Assembly (NCBI GenBank): GCA_905373185.1
Contig: CAJPSE010000113.1
Coordinates: forward strand, 1-5,876
DNA: 5,876 nucleotides
DNA from: an uncultured Fretibacterium sp.
GTDB taxonomy: Bacteria; Synergistota; Synergistia; Synergistales; Aminobacteriaceae
Direction: 5' to 3'
This document shows positions 1 through 5,876 of this stretch, piece by piece (the first letter of the stretch is position 1; the number at the start of each line of letters is the position of its first letter). The notes below the pieces were generated by a model, which was given only the letters and a program-made list of their open reading frames with translations, searched no databases and was not told the DNA's origin. Made by a program: the position numbers and the translations under genes.

Positions 1-1032
1 GGGGAGGGGGTCGATGGGCGGGTAGACGCCCGCCGCATCCAACGCGCGCGACAGGACGATCTGCCCCTCCGTGATGAACCCCGTCTGGTCCGGCACGGGG
101 TTGGTGATATCGTCGTTGGGCATGGTCAGGATCGGAAGGAACGTGATGCTTCCCTCCCTCCCCTTCAGGACCCCGGCGCGCTCGTAAAGCGAGGCCAGGT
201 CGCTGTAGAGATAGGCGGGGTACCCCTTGCGGCTCGGGATCTCGCCCCGGCCGACCGAGAGCTCGCGCAGCGCCTCGCAGTAGCTCGTGAGGTCCGTGAT
301 GATGACCAGCACGTGCATCCCCAGGTCGAACGCCAGGTACTCCGCCGCGGTCAGGGCGTAGCGGGGCGTCGCGATGCGCTCAATGACGGGGTCGTCCGCG
401 AGGTTCCGAAACATCACCAGCTTCGCCCCCCGCTGCGACAGGTTGGCGGAGAAGGCCGCCGCGTCGTCGTGCCGGATCCCGACGCCGGCGAACACGACCG
501 CGAAGTTGTCGGCCCCCATCAGCTTGGCCTGGGAGGCGATCTGGATGGCCAAACGGTTGTGCGGCAGGCCGTTGCCCGAGAAGATGGGCAGCTTCTGTCC
601 GCGAATGAGGGTCATCAGCACGTCGATCGCCGAGAACCCCGTGTTGATGAAGTCCCGCGGATAGAGACGCGCCATCGGGTTTATGGGCTGCCCGTTGACG
701 TTGCGCTTCATCCCGCAGTAGACGGGGCCGTTCCCGTCCAGGGGGCGGCCCAGCCCGTCGAAGGTCCGCCCGAGGATGTCCGGAGAGAGCGAGATCTCGA
801 GGGGATGCCCCAGGAACCGCGTCCTGGCCGTCGCCGGGCTCAGCCCCTCCGTCCCCGCGAACACCTGCACCATCACCGCGTCCTCGCTCACCATGACGAC
901 GCGCCCCATGCGGGGCTCCCCTCCGTCGGCGGTCACCTCCACGACCTCGTCGTAGCCAACCCCCGGAATGCCCTTCAACAGGACAATGGGCCCCTTGATA
1001 CGGGTCATCCCCGTGTACTCCGCAAGGGCCAT
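1..1032 (-). CDS. atpB: V-type ATPase subunit B (regulatory, non-catalytic), 3' end cut by window
   Basis: Subunit B alternates with A in the A3B3 head and supplies the non-catalytic side of the nucleotide sites. My translation gives 344 codons with no stop before the left edge; the family is about 460-480 residues, so roughly the last quarter is missing. Family blocks are clear: [11 protein letters not shown] (residues 5-15), [16 protein letters not shown] (144-159), [11 protein letters not shown] (177-187), [14 protein letters not shown] (245-258), [18 protein letters not shown] (263-280), LYERAG (282-287) and YPPIDPLP (337-344). The Walker A lysine motif is absent from the [10 protein letters not shown] segment, as expected for B and not for A. 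The window ends just before the SLSRLM segment that carries the arginine finger in Thermus and Enterococcus B, so that residue cannot be checked. I chose the ATG at 1032-1030 because EYTG then aligns with family N-termini and a purine-rich ribosome site lies seven bases upstream. An in-frame ATG at 1095 is an alternative. The gap to A is 62 bases. Confidence 0.96.
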   Translation of the reverse strand, partial: MALAEYTGMTRIKGPIVLLKGIPGVGYDEVVEVTADGGEPRMGRVVMVSEDAVMVQVFAGTEGLSPATARTRFLGHPLEISLSPDILGRTFDGLGRPLDGNGPVYCGMKRNVNGQPINPMARLYPRDFINTGFSAIDVLMTLIRGQKLPIFSGNGLPHNRLAIQIASQAKLMGADNFAVVFAGVGIRHDDAAAFSANLSQRGAKLVMFRNLADDPVIERIATPRYALTAAEYLAFDLGMHVLVIITDLTSYCEALRELSVGRGEIPSRKGYPAYLYSDLASLYERAGVLKGREGSITFLPILTMPNDDITNPVPDQTGFITEGQIVLSRALDAAGVYPPIDPLP

Positions 1033-1039
1033 GCTCTCA

Positions 1040-1049
1040 CTCCCCCTCC
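1040..1049 (-). promoter_or_regulatory. Ribosome binding site for subunit B
   Basis: On the minus strand this reads GGAGGGGGAG, followed by a seven-base spacer and the ATG at 1032. It is a strong Shine-Dalgarno match at normal distance and is the main reason for preferring this start over the in-frame ATG at 1095. Confidence 0.75.
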
Positions 1050-1094
1050 GTGAACCCGAACCGGTCACCGCTGCCGCACCGCCGTTCCCCGCCA

Positions 1095-2915
1095 TCACGC
1101 CGTGCCCTCCGAATCGGCGGCCGCGCCGCCCTCGTCCTCATGGGCCAGACGCTCCCGGCCGACGAGCGCCAGGTGCTCCCCGAGACGCTTCTCCAGTCCA
1201 CCGAACCCCTCGCCGTCGTCGAACGGCAGTTCCCGCGCGTGAATGACCTCGTCGAGCTCCTTGATGTTCCGAATCAGCGACAGGGGGCACCCCTCGGCCA
1301 CCAGGGCCTTCGCCTGCCGATGGAAGTCCAGGATCATCCGCAGAATCGCGAACCCCTTCCTGGGCGGACAGAAAGAATCGTCGCTGAAGGAATTCTGCTG
1401 GAGATAGCCGTTCTTGAGAAGCGAGGCCGTCAGGGCCACGAGCTTTTGGCCGTCGGGCAACACGTCCTCGCCCATCAGGCGGATGGTCTGCTGCACGGCG
1501 TCGTCCTCCGCCAGCACGGCCCGGGCCTCCTCGCGCAGCTCGCCCCAGGAGGCGTCGATGTTCTTTTCGCACCAGCCGCGGACCTCGTCCGCATACTCGC
1601 TGTAGGAGTCCATCCAGCTGATAGCGGGAAAGTGCCGGGCATGGGCCAGGGAGGCGTCGAGCGCCCAGAAGCACCGGATGAAGCGTTTGGTGTGCCGCGT
1701 CACGGGCTCAGTGAAGTCCCCTCCCGGGGGCGAGACCGCCCCGATGACGCTGATACTGGCCGTCCGGTCGCCGAAGGTCCGCACCTTGCCCGCCCGCTCG
1801 TAGAACTCCGCCAGGCGCGTCGCCAGGTAGGCGGGGAACCCCTCCTCCGCGGGGATCTCCCCCAGCCGCCCCGACAGCTCGCGCAGGGCCTCGGCCCAGC
1901 GCGACGTGGAGTCCGCCATCATCGCGACGTCGTAGCCCATGTCGCGATAGTACTCCGCGATCGTTATCCCCGTGTAGATGCTGGCCTCCCGCGCGGCGAC
2001 CGGCATGTTGGACGTGTTGGCGATGAGGACGGTCCGCTGCATCAGCGGCTTCTTGGAGTACGGATCCTCGAGCGACGGGAACTCCTCCAGCACCTGGGTC
2101 ATCTCGTTGCCGCGCTCCCCGCACCCGATGTACACGACGACCTTAGCGTCGCTCCACTTGGCCAGCTGGTGCTGTGTCACCGTCTTGCCCGTCCCGAACC
2201 CACCCGGGATCGCCGCGACTCCCCCCTTGGAGATGGGAAAGAGCCCGTCGATGACCCTCTGCCCCGTGACCAGCGGCTCGTCCGGCAGCAGGCGGTCCCG
2301 ATAGGGCCTCGGACGCCGGACCGGCCAGTAGTGATACATCATCACCGGCACGATGGTCCCATCGTCGCGCCGGACCCGCGCCACCGCATCCGACGTCTTG
2401 CAGAATCCGGAGGCGACGACGGACTCAACCTCTCCCTCCAGCCCATACGGGACCAGAACCTGATGGGTCACCAGGTCCGTCTCCTGGATCGCGGCAATGG
2501 CCGAACCGCCGCACACCCGGTCCCCCACCTTGCAGGTCGGGGTCACCTCCCACGAACGGGACATGTCGATCGGGTCGAGCTTCGAGCCCCGGTCCAGAAA
2601 GCTGCCCTCCCTCTCCATGAGTCGGTCCAGAGGACGCCCGATCCCGTCGATGATATGCCCCACCAGCCCCGGGCCGAGGCACACGGACAGAGGCCGACCG
2701 AGCCCGCGGACGGGCTCCCCGACGCGGAGCCCCGTCGTGTCCTCGTAGACCTGAACGACCCCGCTGTCCCCCTCCATCTGAAGGATCTCGCCCATCAGGG
2801 CAAGCTCCCCCACCTCCGTCATCTCCCCCATCGAAAAGCGGGAGAGCCCCGAGGCACGGACGACGGGACCGTCGATCATCGTGATGCGGCCCATCCGCTC
2901 GGCCGCTGCCTCCAT
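1095..2915 (-). CDS. atpA: V-type ATPase subunit A (catalytic)
   Basis: Catalytic subunit of the A3B3 head, binding and hydrolysing (or making) ATP on the cytoplasmic face. From the start chosen here it has 606 residues, against 578 in Thermus thermophilus. Visible in order: N-terminal beta-barrel ([16 protein letters not shown] from residue 8), [20 protein letters not shown] (49-68), the inserted bulge domain typical of A but not of F1 beta (about 98-200), [13 protein letters not shown] (192-204), the Walker A loop GGFGTGKT (238-245, bases 2204-2181), [17 protein letters not shown] with the catalytic glutamate at 267, [15 protein letters not shown] (300-314), [13 protein letters not shown] (334-346), [20 protein letters not shown] (357-376), [12 protein letters not shown] (395-406), and a helical C-terminal domain with YLQQNSF (504-510). 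The tail is acidic and alanine-rich. The frame opens further upstream (ATGs at 2954 and 2936). I chose 2915 because GAGGTG precedes it by six bases; the ATG at 2954, five bases after the E stop, is a serious alternative (619 residues). No key residue is missing. Confidence 0.97.
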   Translation of the reverse strand: MEAAAERMGRITMIDGPVVRASGLSRFSMGEMTEVGELALMGEILQMEGDSGVVQVYEDTTGLRVGEPVRGLGRPLSVCLGPGLVGHIIDGIGRPLDRLMEREGSFLDRGSKLDPIDMSRSWEVTPTCKVGDRVCGGSAIAAIQETDLVTHQVLVPYGLEGEVESVVASGFCKTSDAVARVRRDDGTIVPVMMYHYWPVRRPRPYRDRLLPDEPLVTGQRVIDGLFPISKGGVAAIPGGFGTGKTVTQHQLAKWSDAKVVVYIGCGERGNEMTQVLEEFPSLEDPYSKKPLMQRTVLIANTSNMPVAAREASIYTGITIAEYYRDMGYDVAMMADSTSRWAEALRELSGRLGEIPAEEGFPAYLATRLAEFYERAGKVRTFGDRTASISVIGAVSPPGGDFTEPVTRHTKRFIRCFWALDASLAHARHFPAISWMDSYSEYADEVRGWCEKNIDASWGELREEARAVLAEDDAVQQTIRLMGEDVLPDGQKLVALTASLLKNGYLQQNSFSDDSFCPPRKGFAILRMILDFHRQAKALVAEGCPLSLIRNIKELDEVIHARELPFDDGEGFGGLEKRLGEHLALVGRERLAHEDEGGAAADSEGTA

Positions 2916-2921
2916 GTTCTT

Positions 2922-2927
2922 CACCTC
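2922..2927 (-). promoter_or_regulatory. Ribosome binding site supporting the 2915 start of subunit A
   Basis: The minus strand reads GAGGTG, then a six-base spacer, then ATG at 2915. The two upstream in-frame ATGs are served less well. The one at 2954 has only GGAG (2969-2966) at 11 bases. The one at 2936 has AGAGG directly against the start codon. Confidence 0.55.
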
Positions 2928-2959
2928 GATCTCCATCCTCTCACAGCCCCGCATCCTCG

Positions 2960-3634
2960 TCACAGCTCCGCCAGAACGGCTTCCGCAACCGAGTCCGCCA
3001 TTTCCTCGATCTTTGCTCTCCAGTCCGCCGATATGCGCCACCCCTCGTCCTCCGAGAGGAGGACCACCCCTCCGAGGATGGGCTCCGGCGCAGCGTCGAA
3101 ATAGATGTCCAGCCCGGGGAAACGGGCGCTCAGGGCCTCGGCCGTCCCCTCGCCCAGCGGGGCGTCCTCCGCACGGAGCCGCAGCCCCACCCGACCGCTG
3201 TGCAGGTGCTCGCAGACCTCCGCGGCGACACCGGTCAGGATGGCACCGTAATCGTCCCGTGCGGACAGCCCCACCAGCGCCTTCTGCAGGGAGGCCAGGG
3301 CCTCCTGGACCAGACCACTCCGGAGGCGCAGCCGTTCCGTGTCCCGGCTGGCCCCGGCCTCCACGAGCCGCCGGTTCGAGATGTCCTGGGCCCGTTTCAC
3401 CGCGTCGTCCCGGATGCTCCGCACCGTCGCGTCCAGCTGCGCCGTATGGTCAGCCAGCCAGCGCTCCGCGCGCGCCTCCGCCTCCTTCAGGATACGCTCG
3501 CACTCCTCCGCCCCCTTGGAGAGGATGGAGGCACGGAGCCCGTCCAGCTTCTTCCTCTCGTCCCGGACCCCATCCGGGTCCGAAACGCGCTCCCCGGGAT
3601 GCCCGCCGGAAAGAGGGGCTTCCTCCCGCTTCAT
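2960..3634 (-). CDS. atpE: V-type ATPase subunit E (peripheral stalk)
   Basis: Subunit E pairs with a second helical subunit (G/H) to form the peripheral stalk that links the A3B3 head to the membrane subunit I and resists rotor torque. The protein has 224 residues, a little longer than the 188 of Thermus E. Residues 1-25 are polar and probably disordered. Residues about 26-120 are rich in Glu, Arg, Lys and Ala with heptad-like spacing (e.g. ECERILKEAEARAERWLADH, 44-63), consistent with a long coiled coil. From about 125 a mixed globular domain follows, with ILGGVVLLSEDEGWRISADW (186-205) matching the conserved C-terminal GGV segment, and a closing amphipathic helix. The start ATG overlaps the F stop codon (ATGA at 3634-3631), and GTGAGG lies five bases upstream, so the start is well supported. 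Sequence conservation in this family is low; the call rests on architecture, the C-terminal motif and its place in the operon. Confidence 0.9.
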   Translation of the reverse strand: MKREEAPLSGGHPGERVSDPDGVRDERKKLDGLRASILSKGAEECERILKEAEARAERWLADHTAQLDATVRSIRDDAVKRAQDISNRRLVEAGASRDTERLRLRSGLVQEALASLQKALVGLSARDDYGAILTGVAAEVCEHLHSGRVGLRLRAEDAPLGEGTAEALSARFPGLDIYFDAAPEPILGGVVLLSEDEGWRISADWRAKIEEMADSVAEAVLAEL

Positions 3635-3942
3635 TCGAGCCTCACCCCTATCGCCTCGCGGATGTACCGCGTCAAAAAATCCTCTCCCCTCCGGCTGCCA
3701 TGCCGATCCGGAATCTCGACCAAAAGAGGCGGCTTCCCGCTCCTGCGCATCTCGCCGACCTTGTCGGGGACGGTCTCCGCCACGATCTCCGTCACGAGGA
3801 GAACGCCGAGGTCCCTCATCGCAAGGGCCCGAGAGAAGGCGTTGAGGCTCTCCTCCCGCCCGTGCGCCACGACCCCCTTAATCCCGGCCAGCTTCATCAG
3901 CACCAGGGTATCGTGGTTGTCGCTGATCAGGAACGCCTTCAT
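3631..3942 (-). CDS. atpF: V-type ATPase subunit F (central stalk)
   Basis: Small Rossmann-like subunit that binds D at the central rotor stalk and modulates ATPase activity. The protein has 103 residues, the normal family size of about 100-110. Family features seen: an N-terminal strand and loop FLISDNHDTLVLMKLAGIKG (4-23), a second block DLGVLLVTEIVAETVPD (44-60) matching the usual 'digiilITE' segment, and PPLLVEIPDRHG (71-82). A C-terminal helix follows (RGEDFLTRYIREAIGVRL). The frame extends upstream over K (to 4386), but that part has no family resemblance and overlaps a real gene, so the ATG at 3942 is the start. K stops 11 bases before it. There is no clear Shine-Dalgarno sequence, so translation may depend on coupling to K. 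Its TGA overlaps the E start by four bases (ATGA). Its place directly after K, rather than after C, differs from the Thermus and Enterococcus order. Confidence 0.93.
   Translation of the reverse strand: MKAFLISDNHDTLVLMKLAGIKGVVAHGREESLNAFSRALAMRDLGVLLVTEIVAETVPDKVGEMRRSGKPPLLVEIPDRHGSRRGEDFLTRYIREAIGVRLE
3640..3648 (-). promoter_or_regulatory. Ribosome binding site for subunit E, inside the end of F
   Basis: The minus strand reads GGGGTGAGG ending five bases before the ATG at 3634. It lies within the last codons of F, so translation of E can be re-initiated by ribosomes ending F at the overlapping ATGA. Confidence 0.65.
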
Positions 3943-3953
3943 GACGGGCCGTT

Positions 3954-4358
3954 CTAAATCCGCCCCAGGATGAACAGGGAGATGACGAGCCCGTAGATGG
4001 CGATTCCCTCCGCGAGCCCGATATAGATCAGCGTGGTCCCGAACATCGAGGGCTTCTCCCCCACGACCCCAAGTGCCGCGGCGCCGACGAACGCGACGCC
4101 GATGCCCGCACCGACGCAGGCCAGGCCCGTCGAGAGCGCCGCGCCGATGAAGCCCATCCCCGTAGCGGTCCCGGCGGAGGCCCCGGACTCCTGCGCGAAC
4201 GCGGCCACGGCCGAGAGGCAGAGCATCAGCACGGACACGCCCATCCAGGAGGCCAGGGCCCTTCTCGGAGCGCGGGGAACGCGCCCCGTCCTCCTCGACC
4301 AAACCCCATAGCCGACCAGCACCGCAGAGGAAACCGCAATCCCAAGAACACTCAGCAT
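3954..4358 (-). CDS. atpK: V-type ATPase subunit K (c-ring proteolipid) with N-terminal hydrophobic extension
   Basis: Proteolipid that assembles into the rotating ion-carrying c-ring in the membrane. The protein has 134 residues. The c-hairpin is at the C-terminus: helix 1 about 67-98 (FIGAALSTGLACVGAGIGVA) and helix 2 about 107-133 (IYIGLAEGIAIYGLVISLFI), joined by the polar loop GEKPSMFG. The carboxylate that binds the ion is E117 (bases 4010-4008). Before the hairpin come two further hydrophobic segments: residues 2-19, then a basic stretch SRRTGRVPRAPRRA (21-34), then 37-55 ending in AAFA before QESGA, which looks like a signal-peptidase site. A minimal 2-helix c-subunit is about 80 residues, so roughly 55 are extra; leader-bearing K subunits are known in bacteria. 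The start at 4358 is preceded by AGGGAGAG eight bases upstream. The longer frame to 4487 overlaps I and is unlikely. The gap to I is 58 bases and to F 11 bases. Confidence 0.93.
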   Translation of the reverse strand: MLSVLGIAVSSAVLVGYGVWSRRTGRVPRAPRRALASWMGVSVLMLCLSAVAAFAQESGASAGTATGMGFIGAALSTGLACVGAGIGVAFVGAAALGVVGEKPSMFGTTLIYIGLAEGIAIYGLVISLFILGRI

Positions 4359-4366
4359 CCCAACCG

Positions 4367-4374
4367 CTCTCCCT
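4367..4374 (-). promoter_or_regulatory. Ribosome binding site for subunit K
   Basis: The minus strand reads AGGGAGAG, followed by an eight-base spacer and the ATG at 4358. It supports the 134-residue form over the in-frame ATG at 4487, which lies inside the end of subunit I. Confidence 0.6.
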
Positions 4375-4416
4375 TCCCGCAAGCACACCAGCGAACTTTC
4401 CTGAGAAAACGCCGAT

Positions 4417-5876
4417 TCAATCCGCGCGGCCCCGTTCCTGCGCGCTCCTCCTCCAGAGGACGGGACGAAACTCCCGCCCTCCGCCATGATAGAACTTCCC
4501 GAAGAATTCGTAGTACTCCAGGCGCAGCGTCTGGATGAACACGATCAGCCCCTCGAGCCCGATGATGACGATATGCCCCGCCACCAGGACAAGCGCGTGG
4601 AACACCTTGCCGCCGGGCACGCGCTCCACCATCTGCCCCAGCATGAACACCGCCGCGCAGAGCCCCGCATGGTTCAGGGCGAACGCCGCCAGGCGCACGA
4701 ACGACGCCGTGTTGCTGATGAAGTTCAGCAGGGCGTGGAAGACCGAGAACAGGTGGACCACGCCCCCCTCGTCCACGGACTCCCCCCGGAACATGCTGCG
4801 GGCCAGGACGTTTCCAAGGAGCATCGCACAGAAGAGCAAGGCGAGGACGGCAATGAAGATCCGGCTCTCCCAGGGAGCGAGCATCCCCTCGAGGGACAGT
4901 ACCCCGAAGGCCAGAGCCAGCCAGTAGAAGGCCAGCCCCGTCACCCCCTCGGGGGAGAACACGGCCTCACCCCACTCCCTCCTGCGGGCCAGGGACCGGA
5001 TTCGGAGGAGGATGCCAAGCGAGAGAAACGCTATTCCCACCCCGACCGCTACGGGGAGGAGCGTGTTCACGTGCTTCATGGGGGACACCCAGAGGGGAGG
5101 GATCAGCTCCTCGCTCCCGAAGACGCTGCCGTAGAGAATGCCGAAGAGGACCGCCGAGGCCCCGGCCACCTTCATGACGGACGCCAGGGCCCTCCCCATC
5201 CAGCCCCTCCGCTCCATCAGCCACGTGCCGAGGATCAGGGCGAGGCCGTGCCCCACGTCCCCGAACATGAACCCGAAGAACAGGCAGAAGCTGACCGAGA
5301 CGACAAGCGTCGGGTCCAGCTCGCTGTAGGAGGGCAGGCTGTAGAGCCTCACGATCTCCTGGAACCGGCGCGCCACGGGGGCATTCCGCAGCAGGGTGGG
5401 AAGCTCACTCCCCTTCGACTCGAGGGAGGCCCCATCCTCCGTGAGGACGACGGTGTGGGGCGCCTCCCGGCCCGCCAGCGCGCGCAGCTCCCCACATGCC
5501 TCCTCGGGCATCCATCCCGATACGACCGCCATGTCGCCGAACTCGCCCCCCATCCGGCAGAGCGAGTAGACGCGCTGCATGGCATAGACCACGCCATAAA
5601 GCCTCTCCAGCTCGAAACGGTTCTCCCCGGTATAGAGGGTCGGCATATCCCGGCACCTCCCGATCTCCGCCTCCAGAAAATCGAGGCGGTCGGACAGCTG
5701 CGCCCCGCCGCCGGCCGCGAGCTCCTGGATCGCCGTCTCGAACACGTGCATGTGCACCCCGGTCAGAAGCTTCTCCAACGCCGCTCCATAGGAGGACTCG
5801 CAGAACGCTGCCACCGTCGTCCGTCCCTCGTACTCGAAGAGTGGAAGGAGCAGGACGGGCCCTGCAGAGGCAATCT
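4417..5876 (-). CDS. atpI: V-type ATPase subunit I (membrane stator, a-subunit type), 5' end cut by window
   Basis: Integral membrane stator subunit (related to eukaryotic subunit a) that anchors the peripheral stalks and forms the two ion half-channels against the c-ring. The frame is open through the right edge, giving 485 residues here; bacterial I proteins are about 650, so roughly 150-170 N-terminal residues lie outside. Numbering from the GTG at 5814 (which is internal), residues 1-165 are the end of the cytoplasmic arm (DMPTLYTGENRFELERLYG, 56-74). From about 168 there are some eight hydrophobic segments. Motifs seen: FFGFMFGDVGHGLAL (179-193), FGILYGSVFG (224-233), NFISNTASFVRLAAFALNHA (364-383) and GLIVFIQTLRLEYYEFFGKF (422-441). 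R374 (bases 4695-4693) sits where the essential half-channel arginine lies, and R431 (4524-4522) is the second conserved helix arginine. The C-terminus is short and basic. It is the first gene of the operon in view. Confidence 0.96.
   Translation of the reverse strand, partial: IASAGPVLLLPLFEYEGRTTVAAFCESSYGAALEKLLTGVHMHVFETAIQELAAGGGAQLSDRLDFLEAEIGRCRDMPTLYTGENRFELERLYGVVYAMQRVYSLCRMGGEFGDMAVVSGWMPEEACGELRALAGREAPHTVVLTEDGASLESKGSELPTLLRNAPVARRFQEIVRLYSLPSYSELDPTLVVSVSFCLFFGFMFGDVGHGLALILGTWLMERRGWMGRALASVMKVAGASAVLFGILYGSVFGSEELIPPLWVSPMKHVNTLLPVAVGVGIAFLSLGILLRIRSLARRREWGEAVFSPEGVTGLAFYWLALAFGVLSLEGMLAPWESRIFIAVLALLFCAMLLGNVLARSMFRGESVDEGGVVHLFSVFHALLNFISNTASFVRLAAFALNHAGLCAAVFMLGQMVERVPGGKVFHALVLVAGHIVIIGLEGLIVFIQTLRLEYYEFFGKFYHGGGREFRPVLWRRSAQERGRAD

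Noticed and set aside
189..300. Similarity between a segment of B ([18 protein letters not shown]) and one of A near 1786-1870 ([20 protein letters not shown])
   Set aside because: This reflects the ancient common origin of A and B, not a recent DNA repeat.
1050..1068. Small imperfect hairpin between A and B (GTGACC pairing with GGTTCAC with a bulge)
   Set aside because: The stem is about six pairs with a bulge and has no U-tract, so it is not a terminator. It is within what chance allows in GC-rich DNA.
1..2915. The possibility that A and B are F-type beta and alpha subunits
   Set aside because: The bulge insertion in A, the missing Walker A motif in B, and neighbours I, K, F and E all identify the V-type complex.
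1050..3104. A 684-codon open frame on the plus strand, opposite subunit A
   Set aside because: It is antisense to an unmistakable catalytic subunit. Its product is rich in Pro, Arg, His and Gly with no domain resemblance, as expected when GC-rich third positions remove stops from the opposite strand.
2881..3957. A 358-codon open frame on the plus strand opposite E and F, and shorter plus-strand frames at 313-1053, 374-664, 3200-3973 and 3339-3845
   Set aside because: They are shadow frames of B, E and F. The products are low-complexity, rich in Pro, Arg and Ser or His, and no ribosome-site pattern or homology is visible.
3943..4386. N-terminal extension of the F frame across K
   Set aside because: The added sequence is Gly/Arg-rich out-of-frame translation of K. 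The family start at MKAFLISD is clear.
4370..4420. Possible internal promoter between I and K (TTGAAT near the I stop)
   Set aside because: No -10-like hexamer lies at a suitable distance, and the gap is short within an obvious operon.
4359..4487. Extended start for K at 4487
   Set aside because: It would overlap the end of subunit I by 71 bases and add a polar stretch before a hydrophobic N-terminus. The ATG at 4358 has its own ribosome site.
4417..5814. Subunit I starting at the GTG at 5814 as a complete 465-residue protein
   Set aside because: The frame stays open to the window edge, the family is about 650 residues, and the sequence at 5814 lies in the middle of the cytoplasmic arm with no ribosome site. 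The gene is cut by the window, not truncated.

Overview
This window is one contiguous stretch of a bacterial V-type (A/V-type, rotary) ATPase operon. All genes lie on the minus strand and are read from right to left. The recognisable order is I (membrane stator, 5' end off the right edge) - K (c-ring proteolipid) - F (central stalk) - E (peripheral stalk) - A (catalytic) - B (regulatory, 3' end off the left edge). No stretch longer than about 62 bases lies between the genes, and I see no terminator, RNA gene, mobile element, repeat array or convincing internal promoter. The promoter must lie to the right of the window, and transcription presumably continues past the left edge, where subunit D is usually found.

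The DNA is clearly GC-rich, with strong G/C preference at third codon positions. This produces long open frames on the opposite strand (up to 684 codons antisense to subunit A), which I treat as shadows. The organism is a bacterium: starts are preceded by Shine-Dalgarno sequences, genes are tightly packed with overlapping stop and start codons, and the enzyme is the bacterial/archaeal V-type complex rather than F-type. The I-K-F-E-A-B order and the K subunit with an extra hydrophobic N-terminal region suggest an anaerobic GC-rich lineage such as Synergistota or a relative. That placement is only inference.

The gene products form one machine. A and B make the hexameric head, where ATP is hydrolysed or made. 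F belongs to the central stalk that turns with the c-ring. E is half of the peripheral stalk that holds the head against I. K forms the ring that carries the ion, and I provides the two half-channels with the essential arginine. Subunits C (ring-to-stalk socket), D (central rotor shaft) and G/H (second peripheral-stalk helix) are not in the window. C is notably absent from the E-F-A interval where Thermus and Enterococcus carry it.

I found no undescribed system. The points worth a second look are modest: the gene order without C, the extended K subunit with a possible cleavage site, the ion-site residues of K, alternative starts for A and B (B has a TGATG-coupled upstream start), and a start for F without a visible Shine-Dalgarno sequence.
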